A DNA stretch of 64,000 bases from Clytia hemisphaerica (taxonomy: Eukaryota > Cnidaria > Hydrozoa > Leptothecata > Clytiidae), in NCBI GenBank assembly GCA_902728285.1, contig CACVBU010001184.1, positions 284,100-348,099 of the forward strand, read 5' to 3'. The translations under genes were made by a program, and so were the position numbers. The notes beneath the pieces were generated by a model, which searched no databases, was not told the DNA's origin, and saw only the letters and a program-made list of their open reading frames with translations. Each line of letters opens with the position of its first letter. Positions within the stretch are counted from its first letter, which is position 1. Shown piece by piece: positions 12,136-23,737 of the stretch.

Positions 12136-12283
12136 CTATTCAAATCAAAACTTAATTACCTTAATTACGCACAAGCGAGCTTAGCAAGCGAGTGCGATTC
12201 TTTTGGAAAAGGCGCGTGAAGTAAAAGACTGATATGCGTGAATTCGACTTTAAATACAGTTTAAATCTATTTTTACTGAATAT

Positions 12284-12440
12284 CCTATGCACACCGTTTG
12301 ATTTTCCCTTGCAGTCGTTCTCACTTGTTGCGCACTTTTCACTATGTACCTCCTATGCCACCCTTTGAATTTCCCCTTGCAGTCGTTCTAACTTGTTGCG
12401 CAGTTTTTACTGTATACCCCTTATGCACACTTTGTGAATT
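12284..12440 (+). repeat. Tandem duplication, unit about 68 bp
   Basis: Two adjacent units share TTGCAGTCGTTCT, ACTTGTTGCGCA and a TATGCACACC-like start. A third unit begins at TATGCACACTTTG. Confidence 0.7.
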
Positions 12441-12441
12441 G

Positions 12442-12478
12442 TGACCTGTGCTATGACCTGTTGACCTGTGACCTGTGA
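12442..12478 (+). promoter_or_regulatory. Array of TGACCT (AGGTCA) half-sites
   Basis: Four TGACCT hexamers plus a TGACAT variant lie within 37 bp, mostly 1-2 nt apart. TGACCT is the complement of the AGGTCA half-site bound by nuclear receptors, and 1-nt spacing is the DR1 layout. A matching array is at 54986-55041, and both are followed by ACTAACCG, so the array appears to travel with a repeat. No target gene is implied. Confidence 0.45.
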
Positions 12479-12559
12479 CATGCGTTTCAAACTAACCGAT
12501 TCTTAAAGGTCTTATTAGATCAAACATTCGAGATTCGAAAATTCCCAAATTAGACTATA

Positions 12560-13080
12560 GGAGAAATACAGAAATTAATTTTTGGTGTCTAATTAGTGGA
12601 TCTGTGTTAGTTTGCATTGTCATTTTCAATATCCCAATCTATAATAATCACATATAACTTAACCTTGTGATGAACTGGTATTTAACAAGTTTAGTTTTGA
12701 AACTTGTGAAAATAATTTTTACGCATTGCAAAGACTAATTCACAAATTTGCCATAGCATAGAATAAAACAAACCCCAAATCAGACCAAAGAGAATGTTTT
12801 TGGGGTTGGAAATTGATTTTCCCAAACTTGGTATCAGAATAGTGATTTCTTATGCAATTTTTCATTGTGATTGTCAATATCCCAATCTATGATAAATACA
12901 ATTAACAAACTTGTGAAATGGAATTTCTAAGCATTGTGAAATTTAGTTTTATCATTGCAAAAATCAATTTCACAATGACCTTTTGAAAAGAAAACTTCAA
13001 TGTGAAATTTGAAAACCCAATTTTCATACAATCCCAAACTTTAATTCACAAATTAAATTTTCAAAATCCTCTTTTAAGGG
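12560..13080 (+). repeat. Diverged direct repeat
   Basis: Two segments share TCAATATCCCAATCTAT (near 12630 and 12868), each followed by CAAACTTGTGAA-type sequence. Nothing coding was seen. Confidence 0.45.
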
Positions 13081-13207
13081 CCGGAAACGACGTTTCATAA
13101 ATTGTGATCTGCTAATTTTTTCCCGTGTTTAAAGCTTTAAGTTTGCAAAGGATCTATTTTACTAGAAACAGTCTTGAAATACTTAGTTTTTTACAATTAA
13201 ATCAATA

Positions 13208-13345
13208 CACGCTTTTTTAAAACAATAAGAATATAAGGGTGAGATTTCGGAGTTAGAACAATAGGCCTATTGTTAGAATAATAGAAATATAAGAACAATG
13301 CTCACCCTCAGCCAAAGTAAAGACTATTCTTATAAAAAAGGGTCA
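13208..13345. mobile_element. Degenerate CACGC-type MITE
   Basis: TA then CACGCTTTTTT on the left, and TATTCTTATAAAAAAG on the right, match the family seen at 2668-2923 and 6434-7055. The last bases of the right end are mutated. A small ATAGGCCTAT palindrome is in the middle. Confidence 0.45.
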
Positions 13346-13629
13346 CATTGGAAATAGAGCCTATCAAAATCAAAGGATGACGTTGAAATAAACTTTCACA
13401 CGTGTAAGAAGCCCTTAAGAAGTCACAAGTATCAAAGCACGAAATAAAGTTTTTGGTATCAAAGAATGGAGAAGCTCTTTTTTTCCTTTTCATATACAGT
13501 ACAATTTTACCGTGAAAAGCACAGGTCGAAATCATTACCCTGAGTATCAGAGGTTAAGCTTTCAAAGAATATATTAACCTCTGAAGACCAATAATAGAAA
13601 TTTTATTGCGCATGTATCAATCTAATCAC

Positions 13630-15690
13630 TGTAGAAGAAACAAAGATGAACTGGTCGGCACAGGTCAATATATGATATCGGTTCGGTATTGATACCTTTG
13701 CTTTTCACGGTAGTGGGAGCCAGCTTACAACCTTGTTTGACACCGCTGTTGTAATTGAAAAGGTTTGACAATTCACCACCGATGATGAAGTGGGCTTCAA
13801 CATTCGTATTAAGCATTCTGATCAGGCTGACAAGTTTCTGAGGACAGACAATTTTTCCAAGGATAGTGAGGAGTAGGGGAGGATCAACGGTATTGAAAGC
13901 TTTGAGGAAGTTGATGAAAGCGATGTAGAGGTGACATTGCTGTTCACAGGGTTTTCTCCATCAGTTGACGTAGGGTGAAATACAGTCGACTGTTTCTCTG
14001 CCGCTTCTGTAGCCGTATTGCGATTCAGGTTATACATTAGGAAGCAGGTTTTGAATTCTTTGTAAAACAATGTATGCGATGACTTTTCCCAATAGTGATA
14101 TTCCACGGTAGTTACCACACTTTCTCTTGTCGCCTTTTTTGCAGAGGATATATATGTTGGAGTTGATCAATTCTGCTGGGATGTTGTCATTCCCCAAAAG
14201 ATATTGAAGATTTCAATAGGTATTCTCGAAGTGGTGTACCTCCAAAAACAATGATATTAATTTCATCTCGAGTAACTGGTGTAGCGAGTGAATTGTCGAT
14301 AAGAAGCTGCCGAACTTCATTCAGAACGGACTCGTCGGTGTCCGATCTGATGTTTAGTAATTCAGAGAAGTGCTCGACCCATCTTCTTTTGATTTTAATT
14401 GTGGCATAGTATAAGAAAGCCGCAAGTAACCAAAAACGTGCCGTCTTTGGAGCGTATCTGATTAGTAGATTTGGATTTAGGACCGTATATTTCACGTAAA
14501 GTCACATAAAACTCTAATGCTGTTCTCGAGATAAAACCTCTCCATTTGATTAGCTTTTTTTAACAAACTAGTCATTATTCATATGACGAATACGTTTCTG
14601 AAGATTGTTTCTATGAAGATGTTTGTTCTTAGAAGATCATTAATCTGCATATCATTATCATCAAGCCAATCGTAAGATACTTTCTTTGCCTTTTCAGAGA
14701 TCAGTTCACGAGCGGATTCTAAAGTAGTTTTTAAGGAGTTCCAGTCACATGGTCTACTCATGAGGTTGTCAAATATTGAGGTAATCTTAGTTGCTTTATT
14801 CTATCTGTGTTCATGTTCAATAAAGGTTTTCGAGGTGGTTTTTTTACCTTTTCTTCTCTTTTTAAGGGAGAAGGACCATCTACAAATTTAAAGTCTATGG
14901 TCGGTGAAACAGTCACCACGGATATCGTCTTTAGTTCCATTGATGCTATGCTTTGTATGTTGGCGATAACGTGATCGATTTGATGCCAGTGTTAGGATCG
15001 TAAATGTTGCCAGGTGAATTTTAGGGCGTTTGGAAGTTAAAAAATTGATCCATAACAGTAAACTCGTTCTCAGTACAGAAATTAAGAAGCATTAAACCGT
15101 TTGAGTTCATTCGTCCGACCCCATGTTTACCTAAAACACCAGGCCACATTTCTGAATTTGCCCCAACACACGCATTAAAATCGCTAGAAATGAGTAGGTG
15201 ATCTTTGCTGGAGTCGATAACGTTGTTAAGTTGACCGTAGAAAAGCTCTTTCTCCTCCTGGGAACGTTGCATTGTTCGACCATAAACATTCACAAACTGA
15301 AGGTATTCTCCTAACGCAAGTTCGAGACATAAGCACATTACTCTGTCGTATATAATATCGGTTTCAGATCAAGGGTAACATTGGACAAACTATTTGCGAT
15401 AGCGAAGCCCACACCTGATTCTTTCTTGGTACCACCACTCCAGTAGATGGCATAATCTTTTTCAACTACGTTACCGGTCGACTCTCTACGCACCTCACTG
15501 AGGGCACAGATATCAATGTTTTCAGGATGAATTTCCTTAGAAATGATAGCTGTTGCTCTATCAGCTCTGGCTGACTTATCATTGCCGTTATTCGTACGCA
15601 GATTCAAAGTGCCAAGTTTCAAGCTTTGTTTTCTGTCATACGGAATTCGCTCATTTCTCACCACAACCATATCTTGTGGCACATCGGTTA
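13630..15690 (-). mobile_element. Non-LTR retrotransposon remnant (AP endonuclease + partial RT)
   Basis: Reading from 15690 downwards, an apurinic-type endonuclease domain starts with GTLNLRTNNG. It continues with CALSEVRR (about 15500) and, after a frameshift near 15345, QFVNVYGRT, LLISSDFNACVG and, further on, DCFTDHRL. The RT part (14500-13690) includes WVEHFSELLN, SGVKQGCKLAP and a motif A reading FINFLKAFNTV. Family motif A carries Asp at the two positions that are Asn here, so catalysis would fail. Several frameshifts are present, and the YxDD region and 3' end are absent. Layout and wording resemble RTE/BovB-like (craniofacial development protein 2-like) elements; the clade is uncertain. 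Confidence 0.8.
14401..14421 (+). mobile_element. Short CATAGTATAAG TIR scrap inside the LINE
   Basis: CATAGTATAAGAAAGCCGC is identical to the end of the TIR element at 36519. Here it sits within the LINE RT coding region with no partner end. Confidence 0.4.
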
Positions 15691-16037
15691 TCCCAAATGC
15701 GGTAGTAATCCTGACTATTCTAAACAGTCATCATAAAAAGAAGTGTTAGCAAGATGTTTTCAGAATGAAGTTCGCCAGAGTGAATACCGAGTTTTACCGT
15801 CCTCGATTTTGCGGGTCAAAACTAACGGTTATTCCAAATCACTTCAGTCACTTCACCGTCCTCAAAAGTACAAATAGATAAACTCCCTAATGTCAGGTTG
15901 ACGGCTCAAAACTGCCTTGCCAGTACTATCGAGTTGACGAGATACTCGATAACAAGAATTGCCGATGGCGTACCCTGACAAGGGATCTAGGAGTGGGATA
16001 ACACAGGCCCAAATGTGAACACCCACGTTAGTGGAGG

Positions 16038-16100
16038 CATAGTATAAGAAAGCCGCGGCTGGAATGAGTACATCTGGATTTCTGTTGTTCTATCTATGTC
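16038..16100 (+). mobile_element. Terminal fragment of the CATAGTATAAG TIR family
   Basis: CATAGTATAAGAAAGCCGC followed by GGCTGGAATGA and CTGTTGTTCTATCT matches the left arm of 36519-37568 after its nested insertion. The right end was not found. Confidence 0.6.
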
Positions 16101-17000
16101 GTAAGAACGAATCTTTTTATGGTTCAGTGACAATTTCCATTGTCAATTTAATTTGACTTTTAACAAACTCCCTCGTTAGACGTAATTTTGCTCATAAACG
16201 CAAATCTCTTGATAATTCACGCATTCATAACATCAAAGTAAAAGAAAAGACTTGGTTTAAAAGTACTGGAACGTCATAATGTCAGTGCTTTAAGAACTTG
16301 AAGAAAATTGAGTGCCTCGAAGTGCCTTCCTGATTATTCTGTATTAGTAAATAAATATTCAAGCTGCATTCTGTGAAAATTTCATTCGAAAAACAACAGT
16401 ATTGAGGTGACAGCAAACATTCAAAGTTTAACATTTGAAAATTAGTTCTTTTAATAAAATGTGTGTTATTTGCTCCTAAATTAATTTATAAAAATTTATT
16501 TGGAATTTATAAAAATATACTTCAAATAAGGTAATAAGAGAGGATAGTTAGAAAAAGTTGAGACTTGAAAAGTAATTGTTCTTCAATTGAATATTATGAA
16601 CACTTTTAAGGTTAAGGATTTTGTTATTCTCACGGTGTACAGTTTCTTCTTTCTTCTGCAAATCTTTCCACTTCTTCACTACGCTGCTGTTCATTAGGGA
16701 CCGGAAACTGGGCTTCAAAGGCAGAGCGGGCGTACGGGCGTACTTCACCATAAAAATCAAAAAGTTCCCTCTGAACGTTCAAATTAAAACATTCCGCTAA
16801 AAATTAGAATTTAAAATACGAACCAAGCCGGTCGCCTAAAAAAGACTCTGTAAGAAATCTTTCATGGATAAAGCGCCAGATTGGTTTTGTCATTTTTCAA
16901 AGTGACTGTAGCACAGCACTATCCGAATATTTGTTTTAGCAAGTTACATGATCGAAAAAAATCCTATATTGCCATACTTTTATGATGCCAGTAGCACTTT
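16100..17000. other. No supported gene
   Basis: AT-rich sequence continuing from the TIR fragment. A 70-codon minus-strand frame at 16548-16760 has no recognisable family or splice context. Confidence 0.4.
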
Positions 17001-17265
17001 ATACACTCTCCTTGAGATGCATAAATATATATTGTTGGTCTCGTTTTCAAACAGATTACATTACATTGCCATAAGATTACATATTCACAATGATATTTGT
17101 GTTGTTTACACCTCATGAGACATTTTGAAATTCAAGTACTTTTGTTTTAGAGTTAATGTTTGCCTTTTGGGAATTTAAATTTGTTGAAATGTATAATTTC
17201 ATAGCAATGAGATCTGTTTGAAAACAAGGACAACAATAAATTTATGCATCTCGAGAAGAGTGTAT
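17001..17265. mobile_element. TIR MITE, ~55-bp arms
   Basis: The left arm from ATACACTCTCCTTGAGATGC to TTTTCAAACAGAT is mirrored by ATCTGTTTGAAAAC to GAGTGTAT on the right. The interior is AT-rich and non-coding. Confidence 0.75.
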
Positions 17266-17269
17266 TGGT

Positions 17270-18100
17270 CAATAGTATATCTATTCGAACATCGCACTTT
17301 TTTCGAATATGTGCTCTGGTTTTTCCTAAAGTTACAGACCTGTGGAGAAGTACAAAAAAACTTACCAATCATTGCCAAAGTAGAGCTACTTCACGGGGTT
17401 GTAACTTTTGATCTAAAGTTAAGGAGAAAAAACATAAAAAGATGAAAACCTCTCTCAGTCTCTGCTTTGAACCTAGTTTAAAAGCCTATAATATGAAAAA
17501 GGTTATTAAGGGTGAACTATGATTATTTTCATAACACATGGTACTATATTGCATATGCAGTTATTTGAATAAGAACTGGAAAATGAAGAATTCCTTTGAT
17601 GGTGCGCTTTCAGGTAATGCATTTTGTTATTGTAAAGCAGGTAGCTTTAGTTGTATATGTTGGTATAGGAAACTTCAAAGCTCGTTCAATCGAAAGTTTC
17701 GTTAAAGAAGACGATTCGAAATTTACTAAAATAAGAAGACAGAATTTTCCATCTGTCTTTTTTTACTTAAATATTAAAAAAGCCTTATTGAGCCCAATAA
17801 AATTATTAACAGACTTTGCAAACTTTATATATCTTTCATTAATTCGAAAGTTATTTCAAATAAACTGACTTCTTTTAATGTCGAAATTTCAAAAAACCAT
17901 CAAAAACAGCGAGCAAACTTTTCTCTTACCAGTTACCTTCTTTACACATGAAAATACCAAAACATTCAACTGTGTTCATCAAAACTCGTTACGCAATTTA
18001 AGAATATGGTAAAACAAGCTATTCCAAAAATAGTACAACAGAAAGAACCATATAAAACCTTTTCTCTTGACGTTCACTTGGTCAGAAATTGCAATTAATA
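17270..18100. other. No supported gene
   Basis: A 90-codon plus-strand frame (17596-17868) and a 75-codon one (17218-17445, overlapping the MITE) show no family signature. Confidence 0.4.
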
Positions 18101-19701
18101 GGCCTGTGACTAACGGACACAAAAATTAACATCTAAAATGGGACACTTTTACAAACAGCTGTAAAGTGCTATTCCTAAAGCTACAGGTTGGGTTTTTTGC
18201 TTAAATTCACTAGAGGAAAGGTTGAATTTTATGTTTAAAAATTAATTTTGAAAAGAAATTGTCAAAGTAAGAAAATATGACAAAAATTGGACAAAAAATG
18301 CTGTGACTAACGGACATTTAAACACGTGACTAACGGACGGTTTTTTAATGATTCTGACGAGGCAATCTAACCATTCCTATATTCGGTGCTTTAGGGGTGA
18401 AATGTTATATCAATAGAATGACAAAAGCCTTAATGAATAGAAGAATTCTCATTTTTCTCTGTGTGGTACCATTCCTGTCAAGTTCCAGAGGCGTATTTAG
18501 GGTAGGTCAAGTAGGTCAAGTGACATAGTTCCGAGAAATTGAAAAACATGAAAAATTGTGAAACAGGCAATCTTATTCCTCTTAGTGATACACAGTCCCC
18601 TTCGCAGATGCCATGTCTTGTATCAACTTTATCAATTTTATGCGTGCGGCAGTTAAAACTAACTAAACTAGACTGAAATTTATCTCCGCAGTATTACCTC
18701 CCTAATGTTTTGCGAGTGAACCTTTATTTTGATAATCCGAAAACCTATCTAATACCGCCCGACCCATATCGCCCCGCTTGAGTGACTTAGCAACACCCTT
18801 TTTGACCTCTTTCGCCCTAGCAAATCGGGATCATATTATTACCGAGCTCAACTTCTCTAAAAATTCACGTGTAATGACCTTGAGTGACTGCTTATATATC
18901 TGGCCGCCTTTCATTTAGAGATAATATGAAGCCGAGAGACATAGCTAGAAATGGCTGAAACGACCTAGCAAAATTTCTGAAAAAATCGGGGTAATAGCTA
19001 TGAGGCTACGTACAGCTTCTCTGTTCGTCGAGTTTATTAAAAAACAATACTCAATTCACATTCCTTAGCTTATCTCTTTCACAGTTTTTATTGAGAGAAG
19101 CTCAGTTTCCAGAGCTGAAATTTGCTGAATCGACCCAGTTAACTTTTGAGTTTGATCTGAAATTTTGTGAAAGTCCAAGTAACTTTCACGTCTTAACTGT
19201 GATTTTATAGCTTTAATTCTTATGGATCGATTGCTAAGAATTGATCGTCAGGGTATTAAGTATCAGCACCAGTTGTCACTGCTTTAAGTTGAACTAATAA
19301 TGTTTATTTTTTAACAAAAATGAAGCATTTTTCAAAGTCTTTTAAAACTTGTTTTTTACCTGCTTTTGGTTGTTGTTGTGAGCGGAAATGAATATATTAG
19401 AATGATTTGACACCATTTAATTACCTCCTATTCAATTCAAAACATAAAAAATAATTTTAGGGATATAAAGGCCTATAAACTCAACTATAACTCATCTATA
19501 TTTCTTGTTTTGGGGAAACGAACATTGCTCCACATCAGTATCTATTTTTTTACCACAAGCGGTTAATTGGCGTAAAAAGGTAGTTAAAACGTGAGACAGG
19601 GGTATACGTTGAGTAAAAAAATTTCCATAATTTGTAACATAGTAAGAGTGGCGATACAAACTACGTCCGTCTGAACAAAAGTGGAATCTTGCATAGAATA
19701 A

Positions 19702-20215
19702 CTTAGACTAGTAAACTAGCCGTTGAAAACAGACGCATATACAAAAAATCAAGCTCCAAATGTACCAGATAAGCTCCAAATAAAAAGAATCGAAGGGGTG
19801 AAGTTGCGTCTCTTTTCTGAATTTCAACGACTAGAAGCTACTTCCCTCAAAAAACGTTGTTTAATTTTACAACTTTTTTTAGGTTTTTGAGAATCCATCC
19901 AACTTTTTTGACTAAATGATATTTCATAGTAACATTGAACATGGGAAAATATAAATAAATGAGAATTTCGAAAACGCAATAAACAGAAAGAAAAATAAAT
20001 GCAATCCTGCACGGGTCAGACATACAGAAATCTGTATGTCTCTCCTTACGATTTTAGGTGAAGAAAAAAAGGCGTTGGAAGTAGCTTCTAGTCGGTTATT
20101 TTCCTTTTCTCTCACGCGCGCTGAATATTTAATTAGTGTTTACATTATTTGATTGACAGTTTTATTATAAGGTTATAAGGTTATAAGTAATAACCGACTA
20201 GTTTACTAGTCTAAG
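19702..20215. mobile_element. Nested TIR element with 5-bp duplication
   Basis: Ends CTTAGACTAGTAAACTAG and CTAGTTTACTAGTCTAAG, with AATAA on both sides (19697-19701, 20216-20220). It lies inside the hAT element 18486-20330. Confidence 0.85.
19824..20100. mobile_element. Innermost inverted-repeat unit
   Basis: GACTAGAAGCTACTTCC on the left pairs with GGAAGTAGCTTCTAGTC on the right, inside 19702-20215. It may be a third insertion layer or an inner inverted repeat of the same element. Flanking duplications are unclear. Confidence 0.5.
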
Positions 20216-20989
20216 AATAACTCGGATAGCGATTAAACGAAAAATGATAAACGCCTTTCCAAGAACCAGACTTGAACAACTTGGCTTCAAAATTTTGACC
20301 TACTTGGCAAAATTCCTAAATACGCCACTGAGTTCATAGATCCCGAAAATTTGAAAATTTTGAAATATAAAGATCTGTTTTTATGGGTGTTTTTTGCACT
20401 GCATTGTTAAATATTTCCCGTTTTCCAAAAGGGAAATATTTATTAAAACGGGCTTTCTCCATAATTTCCCGTGTCAAAACGCCTTCCGTACGCCCTGACT
20501 GACGCCCGTTTTTAATTTCACAGCGAAAAATGCACCCAGTGAAGTATAAGTAATGTATCATGATTCGAGTCGGCTGATAAACTATATATATAATATATGT
20601 TACAAGTTCCTTACGGATTCTCAAGCCCGGTTATAATAAAACTATTACATGTTAGTAGCAGACCCGACTGGCAATTGTTATGTAGCAGGTTGAAACATGA
20701 GTTTTTGCTAGAAAGATGCAGTTTGTTTTCACCAAGTTAAATCTTTAAAATAAATCAAACTGTGTGGGGTTTCTTTACTTCCAAACAACCTCACCAATAG
20801 TTTTGGAACACTCCATAATAAAGGAAGATGGCTGTTCTTGTGGATTGACTTTCTGGTTACCCCATATAAACACAATGTGACATGAAAGTGAAGAGACATG
20901 ATTTATTGGTTATTGTTTGATTTCTTGACTTGTATATCTCATGGCAAATGGGATAGCAAATGACTTTTCATGTATTGATTGGCAGATTG

Positions 20990-21360
20990 GCTCTACATAT
21001 GATACCTCTAACTTTGAACACCTCCAGAATGTTGAAAAAAGCATTTTATGAGATAAGTTTCTATTGTAATTTTCATGGAAATTTTTAAGCGACAGATTTG
21101 ACTTGGCGTCAGTTTTGTTTGGTTGATAAATCTTTAGCTTCACCATGACCGTGGGATGATTTTCAATAAACTTTTGTTGTTATACACAGTCACTCTTACA
21201 CATGATGACTCCAGCCATGATTGGTATCAGACAGTCAGAATGTTGGAAATAAAACATTTTACGAGAAATTGTTGATAGAAATTATATTGACTTATTTTTA
21301 CAATTTTGGTGGTGTGGGTTTTGTTGGTTGATAATGTTTACACCGTGGGATCCTGTTACG
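20990..21360 (+). repeat. Diverged direct duplication (~220 bp offset)
   Basis: CAGAATGTTGAAAAAAGCAT and CAGAATGTTGGAAATAAAAC start two segments. Both run through a GTTTTGTTTGGTTGATAA-like stretch to ACCGTGGGAT. Open frames here (20910-21146, 21306-21506) are not supported as genes. Confidence 0.5.
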
Positions 21361-21519
21361 GTATATTGATTGTTGTTTGTTGGAATACACCGTTTAACAG
21401 TCTCGCCATCTCCACCGTAGAGGCGGTAGGTAAAAATGCTCACTTTAGTACTGTGGCTGGAAGGTTAGAGAAATGTAAACATTGTCATTTTTTTCCCTTC
21501 CTTTAACGAGAATGTTTTA

Positions 21520-22540
21520 GATGTTTGAACATGATATTAATGACAATTTTATGTATCTCTCCTGAAAATTTCACAAAAATTCATCAAGAGGAAAAGAAGT
21601 TATGATTAAAAGGAGTTCTTTACCTACCATTTCTCTGCTGGGTTTTCTTATGAGAACTGGATGTTTACCTACCATTTTTTACGGGGGAGAGTGAAGTTTA
21701 TACTTTATTTTTTTCATGAACCGTGTGGATGGTTGACATCTTTCTCTAGTCTAGTCTTGTAAACCAATGCAGTGTCTGTTTTCAAATCTTGAATTCTCTA
21801 TACCTACTGAACTTTTAAAATATGCATGATACAGTAATTATGCATGGCTGTATCATTGTTATGCTGGAGTACATAATTATTCAATATGGCTGCCCTCTTT
21901 AAAAAAGGTCTACTGTTTACAAGCTATTTTAAAATGCTTTAAAACTTTGAGCCACATTTTTTTCTTTGTTGCTATTAAAGATAGATTTTTACTTTGTCGT
22001 AATGTAAATTTATTGTAAAGTTTTAGTTTTTGAGTTTAGTTCATCTGCAGTAGTATTTTTTCAGTAATCCTTAAATCTTGTGAATAAAGTAACATTTAAC
22101 CAGACTTATTGCCCTCATTATATTCAAATTTGTATTTTTTTTAGGACTGATAAGTACATATTTTTAAACACCAAATCAAAGCAAACAACATGCCAGTTCT
22201 TTCTGGACAAATATATATGTATACTTTATTATGTGTGCTTTTTTATATATGTCAATAATGACCTTCATTTTTAAGGAAATATTTAGTCGCAATTTTGCGA
22301 TTCTTGTTTCTTTGTTGAATCATGACAAAGACAGACAAATTGGGTAAGGGTATTTTATTCATTTACTTTGGAATAGGATTATTCTCCCTGTTATGACAAC
22401 TAGTCTGTTAGTCACGAAAAATGTAAAATGCACACACAAGGTAAGGATTGACTATTTACCATATATGGGTAGTTGGGTAAATATAGTCAAAATAGCTTTA
22501 ATAAGAACAAAATAAATGGTTTTTTAAGCGTCTGCCGTTG
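21520..22540. other. No supported gene
   Basis: TTTACCTACCATTT occurs twice (near 21621 and 21664). Otherwise the region is AT-rich without recognisable coding content. Confidence 0.4.
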
Positions 22541-22543
22541 AAA

Positions 22544-22994
22544 CCCGGGGGGGGGGGGCACTCGATTTTGAAACGACGGTATGTGCCGCGCAAAATCTGC
22601 TAATCAAAATCGTACCCTTACAGTGCAGTTCAATATGGCTGAAAAGGTACCCTTTCAGTACATTTTCTTTTGATTTACCCAACCCTTATAGTGCACTATA
22701 TTTCTCAGCTGTAAATCTGCGTGAAAGAAGAAGCTTGGGAAATTTTCTGTTTCAAAGAAAAACTGAGAAAATTATTCTTGTCAGCTGTAATTATCAGACA
22801 ATAGAAACTGTTTCAAACAAACGAGAAGTAAAAACCTTTCTTTTTATCAATTATTTTGAATTTGTTTTAAATTCGACCCTTGCAGTGCAATCTCACAGAA
22901 ACACACCCTTACAGTGCATTTTGGGATGCTGAAAACCCCCACCCTTAAGCGCGGCACATGACGTAGGCCAGATCATATGAGTGACCCCCCCGGG
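22544..22994. mobile_element. CCCGGGGGGG-ended element with 8-bp duplication
   Basis: The left end is CCCGGGGGGG... CACTC and the right end is GAGTGACCCCCCCGGG. CGTTGAAA flanks both sides (22536-22543 and 22995-23002). Internally a CCCTTACAGTGCA-type word recurs about five times. Non-coding, 451 bp. Confidence 0.85.
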
Positions 22995-23148
22995 CGTTGA
23001 AATAAAGTAAAAAGAGTCTCATCGAACTCTGAATTAAATCTATTTCGTGACTAACGGACAACTGCCATGTTTACTAACAGAAAACAAGTTTTAGTGAAAA
23101 AATACTTCATTTTTGGTAAGTTTAGACTTGCAATAAGGTGTTAGAAAG

Positions 23149-23471
23149 CAGTGGCGTGTTGGCAGGGGGGAGGCAGGGGGGCCAGCCCCCCCCCCCCCAG
23201 CGGAGCCCTTTTGAGAAGGGGCACCCAAAAATAAGGGACGCCAAGAAGGATTTTTCAGGCGCCCATATCGAAAGATTGACAAATGAAAAAACAAAAATGG
23301 CGCCCCTCATCACCTCAAAAACTCAAAATTTTCTGGCTCACTTCGCTCGCACACTCCCTTTTTTGTGTTCATAATGAGCGTATAGAGAGGGGCGCCTAAA
23401 ACAAAAAATCTGTAAAAAGGGCGCCATATTTGCCTTGGCCACCCCAGAGAAATTTTCCCACCACGCCACTG
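23149..23471. mobile_element. Short hAT-like MITE
   Basis: CAGTGGCGTGTTGGCAGG on the left is mirrored by CCCACCACGCCACTG on the right. The flanks TAGAAAG and TAGCAAG differ at one base. G- and C-tracts and GGCGCC words fill the ends, as in the larger hAT family at 6230. Confidence 0.8.
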
Positions 23472-23737
23472 TAGCAAGCAACTATTTTGAAAAAGTGATC
23501 TTATGAAAATTTCATCTCAGGTAGGATGATTTTCGTGACCAACGGACACTTTTAATTTTTTTCGTGTTAATTTCAAGGCCGTTAAATACTTCCATATTTA
23601 TTTTCATGTAATAAGGTATACAGTACTAACCCTGTAGTAAAGCATAATTTGAATTAAAATTTGTTGTCTTTTCTAAGTAAATAACAAAACCTACAATAAT
23701 CTTTTCCTATCTGTGAATATAAATGTAATAACCGTCG

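Larger units (their letters stand above)
18486..20330. mobile_element. hAT-type TIR element (1.85 kb)
   Basis: The left end CAGAGGCGTATTTAGG and the complement of the right end, CAGTGGCGTATTTAGG, match the hAT-type terminal consensus. Both continue into AAGTAGGTCAA. AGTTC occurs directly before and after, a 5-bp duplication. No intact transposase was recognised. It hosts the nested element at 19702-20215. Confidence 0.8.
18116..23548 (+). repeat. Recurrent 14-bp motif GTGACTAACGGACA
   Basis: The motif occurs at 18116, 18303, 18326 (last base changed), 23047 and 23535 (one change) in the same orientation, plus an inverted variant at 22404-22415. The copies cluster at the two ends of a ~5.4-kb stretch, and TIR elements lie between them. 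This pattern suits subterminal binding sites of a large element, but no matching outer termini were found. Confidence 0.5.
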
